NCBI RefSeq assembly: GCF_001292625.1
Contig: NZ_LAJH01000011.1
Span: 62,001-126,000, forward strand
Length of the DNA stretch: 64,000 nt
Source: Shimia sp. SK013
GTDB lineage: Bacteria > Pseudomonadota > Alphaproteobacteria > Rhodobacterales > Rhodobacteraceae
Reading direction: 5' to 3'
In this document: positions 1 through 8,354 of the stretch, piece after piece
Numbering within the stretch: the first letter of the stretch is position 1
How the letters are laid out: every line of letters begins with the position of its first letter
The notes under the pieces: generated by a model
What the model saw: only the letters and a program-made list of their open reading frames with translations
Databases searched by the model: none
What the model was told of the DNA's origin: nothing
Position numbers and translations under genes: made by a program

Positions 1-267
1 TGGGCGAGCCTTTGGGATGATATCGAAGCGGGTCGATTTGATATGGAAGAGCTGACTCGCGGTCATTTGCCACGCTTACCGAAAACCATTGATTTTACGG
101 TGGACTACCTTCGGTCTGGCTTACCGCGTGATGCCTACGCGCGAGCTAGAGTAACGCGGTCTGGGAGGCGATATGCATCTGTGCAAGTCGAGGCTTGGCA
201 AGATCAGCGCGACCAGCCCTTTGCGCAAGCCACTGGGCACTTCGTGATGCCGGCTCGCGATGAGTGA
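1..267 (+). CDS. PaaI-type thioesterase, C-terminal fragment
   Basis: The reading frame is open from the first base of the window, so the N-terminus is missing; 88 residues remain. The fragment looks like the second half of a hotdog-fold thioesterase of the PaaI/YdiI type: strands around TIDFTVDYLR, then a region resembling ASVQVEAWQ, and a closing strand FAQATGHFVM. Such enzymes hydrolyse small acyl-CoA thioesters in the cytoplasm. The stop overlaps the start of the MATE gene by 8 bases, which suggests one transcript. Family assignment rests on fold-type pattern only, because the catalytic part lies outside the window. Confidence 0.6.
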   Translation, partial: WASLWDDIEAGRFDMEELTRGHLPRLPKTIDFTVDYLRSGLPRDAYARARVTRSGRRYASVQVEAWQDQRDQPFAQATGHFVMPARDE

Positions 268-1594
268 GGCCGCAGGCGGCGTTGGAGAAATCACCCATCG
301 CCGGATTTTGCGAACTGCGCTGCCAATTGTTTTGGCCAATGCCACTGTGCCCATTCTGGGAGCTGTGGACACAGGTGTTGTCGGTCAGTTGGGGCAGGCA
401 ACTCCGATCGGGGCTGTCGGCATAGGCGCGATTATTCTGAGCGCGATCTATTGGGTTTTTGGCTTTCTTAGGATGGGCACGACGGGGCTGACTGCCAAAG
501 CGCAGGGCGCCGGGAGGCAGGGCGAGGTCGCGGCAATGCTCACGCGGGCTGTGATGCTCGGTCTGTGCGGCGGAGTGCTAGTGATCGCTTTGCAGGTCTG
601 GCTATTTCGAGGCGCGTTCCTATTGTCGCCAGCTTCGCCCGAGGTTGAAACGCTGGCACGCGACTATCTTTCAATCCGCATATGGTCTGCACCAGCCGCA
701 ATAACGATCTACGGGTTGACGGGCTGGTTGATTGCGCTCGAGCGCGGAAAAGCTGTTCTGATTATCCAAGTTTGGATGAACGGGCTGAACATCCTATTGG
801 ATATTTGGTTCGTGTTGGGATTGGGCTGGGGCGTTGGCGGGGTCGCCGCCGCCACCGTAATCGCGGAAGTCACCGGGTGCGCCCTGGCTTTGTGGATGTG
901 CCGCGACGCCTTCTTAAGGCCGGCGTCGCGCAATTGGTCTCGCGTTTTTGATCGATCGGCTTTGTTGGAAATGGCGGCGGTCAATCGTGACATTCTGCTG
1001 CGCTCGCTGATGCTGCAGTCGATCTTCGTCAGCTTTCTGTTCCTGGGTGCTGATTTCGGGGATGTGACACTCGCCGCAAATCAAGTGCTTTTGCAGTTTC
1101 TGTCGATCACCGCCTATGCGTTGGACGGATTTGCGTTTTCAGTGGAAGCCCTTGTCGGGCAAGCTTTCGGCGCGCGTGACAGGGCTGGGGTGCGGCGCGC
1201 GTCGATCCTTACGAGTCTTTGGGGCGTGATCTGTGTGGTTGGTTTAGCGTTCGTGTTCGCTGTGTTCGGTGGGTCGGTCATCGATTTGATGACGACAGCC
1301 AGTGATGTGCGTATGGAAGCGCGCGCCTATCTGGTTTGGATGGTTCTGGCGCCGCTTCTTGGTGTGGGGGCTTGGATGTTGGACGGAATTTTTGTTGGTG
1401 CCACATTGGGTCGTGAAATGCGCAACATGATGTTTGTTTCGGCGCTGATTTATTTGGGTGCCGTGCTTGTTTTGGTGCCACAATTTGGCAATCACGGACT
1501 TTGGGGCGCGCTGTTGATTAGTTTTGTAGCCCGCGGTGTGACGTTGGGGCTACGGTATCCCCGGTTAGAGCGGTTGACCGAGGTCAGTTCTTGA
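260..1594 (+). CDS. MATE family efflux transporter (DinF-like)
   Basis: 444 residues forming about 12 hydrophobic segments in two similar halves, the usual size and topology of a MATE exporter. The N-terminal part contains LPIVLANATVPILGAVDTGVVGQLG, characteristic of the DinF branch of MATE proteins, which export organic cations or drugs in exchange for Na+ or H+. It sits in the inner membrane. The start overlaps the thioesterase stop by 8 bases, and the 3' end overlaps the convergent ABC permease gene by 11 bases. The substrate cannot be read from the sequence. Confidence 0.9.
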   Translation: MSEAAGGVGEITHRRILRTALPIVLANATVPILGAVDTGVVGQLGQATPIGAVGIGAIILSAIYWVFGFLRMGTTGLTAKAQGAGRQGEVAAMLTRAVMLGLCGGVLVIALQVWLFRGAFLLSPASPEVETLARDYLSIRIWSAPAAITIYGLTGWLIALERGKAVLIIQVWMNGLNILLDIWFVLGLGWGVGGVAAATVIAEVTGCALALWMCRDAFLRPASRNWSRVFDRSALLEMAAVNRDILLRSLMLQSIFVSFLFLGADFGDVTLAANQVLLQFLSITAYALDGFAFSVEALVGQAFGARDRAGVRRASILTSLWGVICVVGLAFVFAVFGGSVIDLMTTASDVRMEARAYLVWMVLAPLLGVGAWMLDGIFVGATLGREMRNMMFVSALIYLGAVLVLVPQFGNHGLWGALLISFVARGVTLGLRYPRLERLTEVSS

Positions 1595-2384
1595 GCCGGT
1601 AGCCTGTTTTGATCATCGCCCAAGCGACTGAAACTACCAAAATTGTACTGATCGTTACAACAGCGAGGCCAAGCTCAGGGGCGCTATCAGAGGTGCCGAT
1701 CACGCCGTAGCGCGCACCGTCGATTAGATAAAATACCGGATTAAAGTGCGTGAATGTGCGCAAGCCTGAGGGTAAGGCCTCGACGGAATAGAACGTTCCG
1801 GAAAGGAATGCCAAGGGCGTCACGACAAAATTGGTGATCGCCGCCATCTGGTCGAATTTGTTAGCAAAAATACCAGCCACCATGCCGATTGCGCCCAAAA
1901 ACGTGCCGCCCATTGCGACGAAGGTGAGCGTCCAGAGCGGATGCGCTGGCACGATGCCGAGAAAAAGTGCCAAAGCCGCAAGAATTGCCAAGGCCACAAC
2001 CATCCCCCTTGCCACACCGCCCGCTAGGAACCCAAAAACCATTTCCAGAGGCGAGAGCGGGGGCATGAGGGTATCAACGATATTGCCCTGCACCTTGGAG
2101 ATCACAAGTGAAGAGCTCGTGTTGGCAAATGCGTTCTGGATAACCGTCATCATCATAATGCCCGGCGCCAGAAAGGTGATAAACGAAACACCCATGACGT
2201 TGCCGCGGCTCGGACCGATGGCAATGGAGAAAATCAGAAGAAACAGGCCCGCTGTGACCAATGGCGCCAAAAGAGTCTGAGTCCACACCGTGGTAAAACG
2301 TAGAATTTCCCTCATCGCGAGGGTTTTGAGGCCCAGCCAATTCACTAAACCAAAGCGGCGCACACCCATTTCCAGCTTATCCAT
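1584..2384 (-). CDS. ABC-2 type transporter permease (orphan)
   Basis: 266-residue membrane protein of the ABC-2 family, the permease type used in export of drugs, polysaccharides or lipids. About six membrane segments are visible, and the central region ending FNPVFYLIDGARYGVIG matches the conserved C-terminal part of this family. ABC-2 permeases need an ATPase partner, usually encoded next door, but both neighbours here are on the other strand and neither is an ATPase. The permease must pair with an ATPase encoded elsewhere or be a remnant. Its 3' end overlaps the convergent MATE gene. Confidence 0.88.
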   Translation of the reverse strand: MDKLEMGVRRFGLVNWLGLKTLAMREILRFTTVWTQTLLAPLVTAGLFLLIFSIAIGPSRGNVMGVSFITFLAPGIMMMTVIQNAFANTSSSLVISKVQGNIVDTLMPPLSPLEMVFGFLAGGVARGMVVALAILAALALFLGIVPAHPLWTLTFVAMGGTFLGAIGMVAGIFANKFDQMAAITNFVVTPLAFLSGTFYSVEALPSGLRTFTHFNPVFYLIDGARYGVIGTSDSAPELGLAVVTISTILVVSVAWAMIKTGYRLKN

Positions 2385-2478
2385 GCATGTCTCCGTGTCT
2401 GATTGGTCTGAAACTGATTCTCTGCCTTGTAACTCGGGCTGGGGTGATTAGAATAGGCCTCTGACCAAGAAATGCGGG

Positions 2479-2503
2479 GCGGTCCTTTTGGGGGCCGCTT
2501 TTT
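2479..2503 (+). terminator. Terminator-like hairpin in the gcrA leader
   Basis: Arms at 2479-2485 and 2492-2498 pair over 7 bp (one G-T wobble) around a 6-base loop, and T5 follows at 2499-2503. This is the form of a rho-independent terminator on the + strand. The gene upstream is on the - strand, so only a transcript heading into gcrA would meet it, 17 bases before the gcrA start codon. It may be an attenuator, or it may protect gcrA from distant read-through. Confidence 0.5.
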
Positions 2504-2520
2504 AGCTGAGGAAATATGGT

Positions 2521-3114
2521 ATGTCGTGGACCGACGATCGCGTTGAGCTGTTGAAAAAAATGTGGGGCGAGGGCCAGTCGGCCAGCCAGATCGCCAAGGA
2601 ACTGGGCGGGGTAACCCGCAATGCCGTGATCGGCAAGGTACACCGTTTGGGTTTGTCCAACCGATCCACTGGCGGAGGCGCGAAAGCCGAAGCCAAACCC
2701 AAGGCAGCGCCTAAGCCAAAAGCGGCGGCCAAGCCCAAGGCCATGCCCAAACCAAAAACTGCGCCTAAGCCTGAGGCCAAACCGGAACCCAAGACAGAAC
2801 CGGCAGTTGCCGCAAAACCGGCACAGTCGTTGCGCAAGGCAATCATTCCGGCCGGTCAGCCGCTGCCACCTCAACCTTCGGCCAACGAAATCAGCCCTGA
2901 AGCGCTGGCTAAAGTGAACGAAGTTGAAAAATCGGCCAAGAAGCTGTCTCTGATGGAACTTACGGAACGCACTTGCAAGTGGCCCGTCGGTGATCCTGCG
3001 ACAGACGAGTTTTGGTTCTGCGGCCTGCCGGTACAAGCAGGCAAGCCGTATTGCGAAGCGCATGTCGGCGTGGCGTTCCAGCCGATGAGCGCGCGGCGAG
3101 ATCGCAAACGCTAA
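2521..3114 (+). CDS. gcrA: GcrA cell-cycle regulator
   Basis: 197 residues. The N-terminus SWTDDRVELLKKMWGEGQSA followed by SQIAKELGG..TRNAVIGKVHRLGL is the signature GcrA DNA-binding domain (about residues 1-48). In Caulobacter GcrA binds methylated GANTC sites and the housekeeping sigma factor to activate cell-cycle genes. Residues about 50-110 form an Ala/Pro/Lys-rich linker, longer than in Caulobacter. The C-terminal domain (about 140-197) holds CKWPVGDP, FWFCGLP and YCEAHV, the conserved Cys/His-containing sigma-contacting region. A GAGG Shine-Dalgarno lies just upstream; an out-of-frame ATG 5 bases before the start was rejected. A strong terminator follows. Confidence 0.97.
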   Translation: MSWTDDRVELLKKMWGEGQSASQIAKELGGVTRNAVIGKVHRLGLSNRSTGGGAKAEAKPKAAPKPKAAAKPKAMPKPKTAPKPEAKPEPKTEPAVAAKPAQSLRKAIIPAGQPLPPQPSANEISPEALAKVNEVEKSAKKLSLMELTERTCKWPVGDPATDEFWFCGLPVQAGKPYCEAHVGVAFQPMSARRDRKR

Positions 3115-3137
3115 GTCGCAAAAACCTACGAAAAATG

Positions 3138-3170
3138 AGCCCCAAGGAGTTGAACCTTGGGGCTTTTTTG
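3138..3170 (+). terminator. Rho-independent terminator after gcrA
   Basis: Perfect 10-bp arms at 3138-3147 and 3155-3164 enclose a 7-base loop and are followed by a T6 run. This ends the gcrA transcript. Confidence 0.92.
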
Positions 3171-3210
3171 TGCGCAATACTCAAGAGTACCCGGATTTGA
3201 GGAGGCGTCG

Positions 3211-3939
3211 TTGCTTGGCATTCTGACCGTCAACGAAATCTTGACCCTAACGATCATCAGTACGGCCCACATTGGCGCTGTTCGGGTGTTTCGAGCCTAT
3301 CCCGGAACGTCCAGATGGCTCTTGGACTTCTCGTCAGGGCTGGGACTCGGCTATGCATTTCTGTACTTGTTGCCAAAGATTGGCATCATGACGACAAGCA
3401 TTCGGTCGCGTGCGCCCGATGTGCACGTGTTGATAGAGCATCAGCTTTACTTTTTTATGCTGTTTGGTTTTTTGATGTACTATCTTGTTGAATTCAAAAG
3501 GCATTCTTCCAAACCGTCTCGGTTTGGTTTGATGCTGAATTTGCTGTCGTTTACGGTCTATAGCGCGCTTCTCGGAGCTACAGTCGTGCACTTAAATCAA
3601 GATGTGCAAGGCGTGTATATTACTTCGGCCGTCGTGTTCACATTGCACCTATTCGGTGTGAATAAATTCCTGTTTCGCATGTATTCGGACCGGTTTGAAA
3701 CATGGATGCGTTGGGTCTTTGTGCTGGCATTGTTTGCTGGCGGATATGCCGGCACCCGGATCGAAGTCTATAGCCCGTCGCATTCGGTGGCTACTGCGCT
3801 GGTTGGCGGCATTATAATAATCCTGTCGGTGCGTTTGAAATTACCGGCGCGTTCTAAGGTCAACACGCAGGCGTTCTTGTTCGGTGTGGCGACGGCAATT
3901 GGTGCGGTGATCGTTTTCACGCAGAAAGGGTCTTTCTGA
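3211..3939 (+). CDS. Polytopic membrane protein, ZIP-like topology
   Basis: 242 residues if started at the TTG at 3211, which has an excellent GGAGG ribosome site 6 bases upstream; an ATG at 3157 would overlap the gcrA terminator and has no ribosome site. Seven to eight hydrophobic segments are visible. The stretch GLGLGYAFLYLLPKIGI resembles the pore helix of ZIP metal transporters, where HLLPE is expected, but the histidine is Tyr and the glutamate is Lys, so metal transport is doubtful. I do not recognise a characterised family. The 3' end lies 8 bases from the convergent tyrA-like gene. Confidence 0.75.
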   Translation: MLGILTVNEILTLTIISTAHIGAVRVFRAYPGTSRWLLDFSSGLGLGYAFLYLLPKIGIMTTSIRSRAPDVHVLIEHQLYFFMLFGFLMYYLVEFKRHSSKPSRFGLMLNLLSFTVYSALLGATVVHLNQDVQGVYITSAVVFTLHLFGVNKFLFRMYSDRFETWMRWVFVLALFAGGYAGTRIEVYSPSHSVATALVGGIIIILSVRLKLPARSKVNTQAFLFGVATAIGAVIVFTQKGSF

Positions 3940-3947
3940 GTTTGGCG

Positions 3948-4709
3948 TCACCTGACCTCAAATTGGGACCGCAAGACATCTGCTTTTTTGAAAAAGGCAT
4001 CACGTACGTCGGCCGAGAAAGGGTTTGCAGTCTCTATGGCGTGTAGCACCGTCGGCGGGTCGTCCTTGACCATGCCGATGGCCTCGCGAAGCAGGTCGAA
4101 GCTCACAGTGGTCATCTGGTCAGGAAGAGGCCCGAAGTCGTTTAAAACTTTGGCGATCAGATGGGTGAGACCCTGCACCATGGCGGCATCTCTGTCGTGA
4201 GCCTCTGGGGTCGTGAGGATGACCTCCAAGCCAAGTAAACGAAGAAACTTGGTAACAACGCCTGTTCGCGATCCACGCAAAGGGCAAAGGGCAATTTTGC
4301 AGTTTCGGATACCAGTTTGAGCAGATTGCGGCCCAAACAGAGGGTGGGTGCCGAGAATGTGTACGGTTTCTGGCAGATGATCAGCCATAATCTGCATCGG
4401 GCTGATCTTGACGCTACCGACATCCAGGACCAATGCACCGCTACGCAGATGTGGGGCGATGCGTTCGCAGAGTTGGGCAAGACGTGCAACCGGCACCGCA
4501 AGCACAACAACATCGCACCGGGCCGTTTCATCGAGTTCGCGCATCGGCAACGCGCGCCCGTCATCCAGCACCGCACCAACGTAAGCCGGATCACATACGG
4601 TGATCTCAAAATGGGCCGCCAATTCACGGGCGACAAGTTTGCCAAACGCGCCAAACCCAAAAAGGCCAAGCGTCTGTGTGCGGCGGGTGGAAGAGGGGAT
4701 CTGGTCCAC
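3948..4709 (-). CDS. Prephenate/arogenate dehydrogenase-like protein
   Basis: 253 residues. The N-terminus LGLFGFGAFGKLVARELAAH is a Rossmann NAD(P)-binding motif (GxGxxG), and GTHPLFGPQSAQ around residue 122 is the signature of the TyrA prephenate dehydrogenase family, which oxidises prephenate or arogenate in tyrosine synthesis. The C-terminal helical dimerisation part is present. The start is a GTG at 4709 preceded by an AAGGAT ribosome site. The protein is shorter than typical TyrA (about 300 residues), so the exact substrate is uncertain. Confidence 0.82.
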   Translation of the reverse strand: MDQIPSSTRRTQTLGLFGFGAFGKLVARELAAHFEITVCDPAYVGAVLDDGRALPMRELDETARCDVVVLAVPVARLAQLCERIAPHLRSGALVLDVGSVKISPMQIMADHLPETVHILGTHPLFGPQSAQTGIRNCKIALCPLRGSRTGVVTKFLRLLGLEVILTTPEAHDRDAAMVQGLTHLIAKVLNDFGPLPDQMTTVSFDLLREAIGMVKDDPPTVLHAIETANPFSADVRDAFFKKADVLRSQFEVR

Positions 4710-4905
4710 GGGCGTATCCTTTCAAAGACCGCGCCAGCGGGAACCGAATATTTAAGATGCCTCTGATGCAACCCCCGCGACGCGGCGAGTGTGCATGTTT
4801 AATGCCCCGCCACCTATGTGGACGAGGAGTAATAGTCGAAAGCGGTGAGGCGTGTCGGTTTCATGCAGGTTTGGTGCCACGGGCGGTGCGCGCGGTCAAG
4901 TGGCA

Positions 4906-6105
4906 TCACTCAGGTAGCGGATCTTGGATGTCGACCCAGCGCACATAGAGCCCAGCGAATAAGGATAGTAGCACGCATGCCAGTATCAGCAGCAAAAGAA
5001 CGACGGCACCTGTTTCCGGTGAAAGAATCGCACCTGTGAAGGACGTTAGGATCGCGCCTCCGGCCACGGCCATCGCTCCGGAAAGGCCAGCAGCGCTACC
5101 TGAAAGTTGTGGGCGTACCGACATGACACCGCTATTGGCCGACGGAATGGTCAGGCCATTGCCCAAACCAACCAGAGTGATCGCGCCAAAATAGCTGATC
5201 GGGTACATAAGCCCGGTTGCCAAAAACGCCAGGCCAAGCATTGGTCCACAAGCAGCCACGAGGCGACCGGCGATAACCATTTTGACCAGGGGTACTCGGC
5301 TGGAAAATCTACCTGACAAAAAGCTTCCTACAGCAAAACCACAAGTGATGATGCCTACACTTGCACCGACTTCCGCGGGGGTCAGATCGAAGATTGCGCC
5401 GCCCACTAATGCAGCGCCGGTGATATAGATGTAGAATGCGCCCAATGAGAACGTGAGGCAAAACGCATAGCCCCAAAACCGACGAGATCGCAGCAGTTCA
5501 GGATACGTTCGGAATTGATCTCTGATAGTGGCGCTGCGGTTCCGGTTGGTTTCCCCCATATCGGCCCAAGCCAACCACCACAGAAGGAAGCCGCCAACAA
5601 CAAAAAAGATGAATGTCGCACGCCAACCATAAAGTTGATCGAGGATGCCGCCCAGAACCGGTCCGGTCATGGGGGCGATAGCCATGGCCATTGAAATATA
5701 GCCCAGAAGGCTGGCGGCTTTTTGAGGGGAGTGTTGGTCTCGCACTGCAGCGCGAGACAGCGCCATGCCGGATATGAGCGCACCCTGAAGCAGGCGAAAG
5801 CCGAGAAAAACCCAGATGTCTGTAGCCAGCAAGCAGCCAATGGAGGCGAAACTAAAGATGCCCAGACCAGATAGCATTACCGGGCGTCGTCCGAAACGAT
5901 CGGAAAGTGGTCCCATTATGATTTGCAGAACGGCAGTGATGGCGAGGTAGCCGGCAATCGACAAATTCGCCATCGCATAGTCGACCTGAAAGTCAGCGGC
6001 TATATGCGTCAGCGATGGCAGAAACATATTGAGCGACAACACAGAAAACGCGGTGAGCAGGATCAGAGTTGTCAGGCTGGGAGGTGTGGTGGCAGCGCGG
6101 AACAT
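4906..6105 (-). CDS. Bcr/CflA family multidrug MFS exporter
   Basis: 399 residues with 12 predicted membrane segments, standard for the drug:H+ antiporter-1 branch of the major facilitator superfamily. The loop between segments 2 and 3 reads GPLSDRFGRRPVMLSG, the classic MFS motif A. FLPSLTHIAADF in segment 1 and the GPVLGG motif (motif C) in segment 5 are typical of Bcr/CflA proteins, which export bicyclomycin, chloramphenicol and similar compounds. It starts 10 bases downstream of the stop of the AsmA gene on the same strand, so the two may be co-transcribed. About 200 bases separate it from the next gene. Confidence 0.9.
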   Translation of the reverse strand: MFRAATTPPSLTTLILLTAFSVLSLNMFLPSLTHIAADFQVDYAMANLSIAGYLAITAVLQIIMGPLSDRFGRRPVMLSGLGIFSFASIGCLLATDIWVFLGFRLLQGALISGMALSRAAVRDQHSPQKAASLLGYISMAMAIAPMTGPVLGGILDQLYGWRATFIFFVVGGFLLWWLAWADMGETNRNRSATIRDQFRTYPELLRSRRFWGYAFCLTFSLGAFYIYITGAALVGGAIFDLTPAEVGASVGIITCGFAVGSFLSGRFSSRVPLVKMVIAGRLVAACGPMLGLAFLATGLMYPISYFGAITLVGLGNGLTIPSANSGVMSVRPQLSGSAAGLSGAMAVAGGAILTSFTGAILSPETGAVVLLLLILACVLLSLFAGLYVRWVDIQDPLPE

Positions 6106-6114
6106 GGCCCGTGG

Positions 6115-8022
6115 TTAATCTCCGCCAAGCAGTTTTAACAGCCCCTTCTTTGCATCCTCTTCAAGTTTCTTTTTGACGGCGTCCTCTGTCGATTGGTTCT
6201 CTTCTGCAGTAACGCCTAGTTCTTTGGCCAATTTGTCTTGGGCCTTTTGCTCTAGAGCTTTGCGTTCCTCATCCAAGTTTTGTTTGATGACCTGATCCAT
6301 GTCGGGCGCAATGCTGGGATCGTCCCAACTTCCTTCAATTTTGACCGGAACAATCAAAAGCGGCGCGTCATCACCACGGATTTGTGGGGAAACTATGTAG
6401 TTGATTGTGCGCAGGCCAAGGCCAATGGTGCCAGATCCGGTGGCGGCAAGACGGGGCAGTTCCATGAGCAAGTCCTCGTTGCGCATCACCCCCTTCAATA
6501 TGGTCCACGTGGCCGTCATGTTGTCAAAAACTGTGGTACCCCCGGTGATGTCACCCCGCAAAAGCTTGTCCAAATCGATGCCTTCGATTGTGCCGCGGCC
6601 AACAGTCACCGATCCTTCCCCTTTGAGTGAATTCATGATGGCAAACAGTGATTGACCTGAGCCAAGCACGGAGGTTTTCAGGTCTGCCTTGCCGGTAAAA
6701 CCGCCGAGGCCGGCGGTGGCAGAGAGAAAAGGTTGAAGCGCAATTTGAGCGACGTCCAAGTCGGCGCGCACCGACAATCCGTTGCGGTTGTTTGCAACAA
6801 ATCGTCCCGTAATCGTGCCTTCAAAGGCGTGCAGTTCGCTCAGCTTCGCGACGGCTCGGGAGTTGTCGATGGTAACCGTAGCCCTTGTGCGACCTAGGTT
6901 ATAATCGCCTAGGTCAACGGCCTCGGCGGCGAGGCTGATGGTGCCGTCGATCAAGCCTAGCGCGCTGGCATCAATTGCGGCTTTGGACCAGCTGGACCCT
7001 TTCGACGATACACCACCGCCCTCAGCGCTTTTGTCTGCAACCGACGGCGTAAGATCCAGCTTTTGCGCGGCAATTTGCGCCTTCACAACCGGCCTTGCGC
7101 CGCCCAAATCAACATCGGCCTGTGTTGTGATGACATTGCCAAATGCGGTTAAAGACCCTTTCCGCAGGCTAAGTTGCATGTCGCGGGTCAAGGTCACGTC
7201 ACCGGTGAGGCTTGCTGGACCTTGCAGGGCGCCGGCAAGGCCGAGCGCCGCTAGGAAAGCATCTGCGTCTGGCAAATCAGCGGTTACTGTGCCTGCAGCT
7301 TCCGGAGCGAGACCGGCTCGACCCTGAAAGTGCACTGTGCCCTTGGCGGCAGTGAGCACGGCGGTCAACTCGCTGAGCGACCCCGACAACAGCGAATCCA
7401 AGTCAACCACGGTCGCGTCTATGTTTACCGCTGATTTGGCTGGCTGCGCCGAAATGGTGATTTGGGCCGGGGCGGATCGGTCCGCCCATGCCAAGATGAC
7501 ACCCAGCCGGGTGATTTCAGTCGGGGTTTCACCCTCGACAAGTAGCCGCAGACGGGCGTCGCGTACAACCATGTTTTCAGGAGCAAACCCGTCCAGTGTT
7601 GAGACAGCGGTTGGATCGCTTTCGACGGCGCCGGAGGATGGTGTAATATCCCAGTTCGCATGGCCGTCAGCGGTTTTCTCGAGCAAGATATCCGGTCCGA
7701 TCAATTCAATTTTTTTGACACGAATATTGCCGGTGAGCGCCGCAAGGACATCTACGCCAATGGCGGCTTTTTGTGCCGAAAACATCGGCCCATTCTCAGA
7801 CCAAGGGGCGTTTCCAAAGGTTACCTTACCGGTGGAGACCCCCAAAGTTGGATACCAGCTAATGCCGACGTCGCCTTCGAAGGTGAGGTCACGACCGGTT
7901 GCGGCCTTGACCTGATCCGCGGCAATGGCTGCGATCTTCTCACCCGGCAGGATCGCGATCAAAGCAATCAGCCCGAGGACTACGGCGACGGTTACGGTAA
8001 GAAGAATTCGGATGATGCGCAT
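6115..8022 (-). CDS. AsmA family protein
   Basis: 635 residues. An N-terminal membrane anchor (IIRILLTVTVAVVLGLIALIAIL) is followed by ATGRDLTFEGDVGISWYPTLGVSTGKVTFGNAPW, the AsmA N-terminal signature, and by a long beta-rich periplasmic region ending with the AsmA C-terminal segment (LKGEGSVTVGRGTIEGIDL). AsmA-like proteins are thought to bridge the periplasm and affect phospholipid delivery and outer-membrane assembly. The last 70 residues are a Lys/Glu-rich, coiled-coil-prone tail. Size and architecture match the family. Confidence 0.92.
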   Translation of the reverse strand: MRIIRILLTVTVAVVLGLIALIAILPGEKIAAIAADQVKAATGRDLTFEGDVGISWYPTLGVSTGKVTFGNAPWSENGPMFSAQKAAIGVDVLAALTGNIRVKKIELIGPDILLEKTADGHANWDITPSSGAVESDPTAVSTLDGFAPENMVVRDARLRLLVEGETPTEITRLGVILAWADRSAPAQITISAQPAKSAVNIDATVVDLDSLLSGSLSELTAVLTAAKGTVHFQGRAGLAPEAAGTVTADLPDADAFLAALGLAGALQGPASLTGDVTLTRDMQLSLRKGSLTAFGNVITTQADVDLGGARPVVKAQIAAQKLDLTPSVADKSAEGGGVSSKGSSWSKAAIDASALGLIDGTISLAAEAVDLGDYNLGRTRATVTIDNSRAVAKLSELHAFEGTITGRFVANNRNGLSVRADLDVAQIALQPFLSATAGLGGFTGKADLKTSVLGSGQSLFAIMNSLKGEGSVTVGRGTIEGIDLDKLLRGDITGGTTVFDNMTATWTILKGVMRNEDLLMELPRLAATGSGTIGLGLRTINYIVSPQIRGDDAPLLIVPVKIEGSWDDPSIAPDMDQVIKQNLDEERKALEQKAQDKLAKELGVTAEENQSTEDAVKKKLEEDAKKGLLKLLGGD

Positions 8023-8122
8023 TTTGCACCTCTTTGCTGCTCGACCTCAGCCTAGCGGCTTGGAGTGGCGCGGCGCAATGGGGCAGGATGGGGAAAACGC
8101 CCATGTGCGGCTCAGAAAGAGA

Positions 8123-8266
8123 TTAACGCCAGAACGCGACCCATTCGATCAATTCAAAGAACTTGCGCACTATGACTAGAGTGGCGTCGCCGCCGTTGAA
8201 AACGACATCCACGCCCAGCCCGGTGAGGATCAGTAAAACCAAAAACACGGCGATGGGATTTGTCAT
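8123..8266 (-). CDS. 47-aa single-span membrane microprotein downstream of gap
   Basis: A short reading frame read directly from the - strand: ATG at 8266-8264, stop at 8125-8123, 47 codons. An AGGGGCG element about 10 bases upstream could serve as ribosome site. The product begins MTNPIAVFLVLLILTGLGVD, a single hydrophobic helix, then VVFNGGDATLVIVRKFFEL and ends with WVAFWR. It lies 88 bases downstream of gap on the same strand, so it is probably on the gap transcript. I recognise no characterised family. The hydrophobic helix, clean start and otherwise empty 330-base gap support it as a real gene. Confidence 0.62.
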   Translation of the reverse strand: MTNPIAVFLVLLILTGLGVDVVFNGGDATLVIVRKFFELIEWVAFWR

Positions 8267-8354
8267 GACGTGAAAACGCCCCTGCATTGGATAGTCAGCT
8301 ATGTATGCCTGACCACCTGCAGAGGCGCAAGAATTTGCGTACTAATTTGAGGGA

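Noticed and set aside
2377-3177. Long - strand frame antisense to gcrA
   Set aside because: It mirrors the Lys/Ala/Pro-rich linker of gcrA and has arginine/phenylalanine-rich composition without a ribosome site; the GcrA signature is on the + strand.
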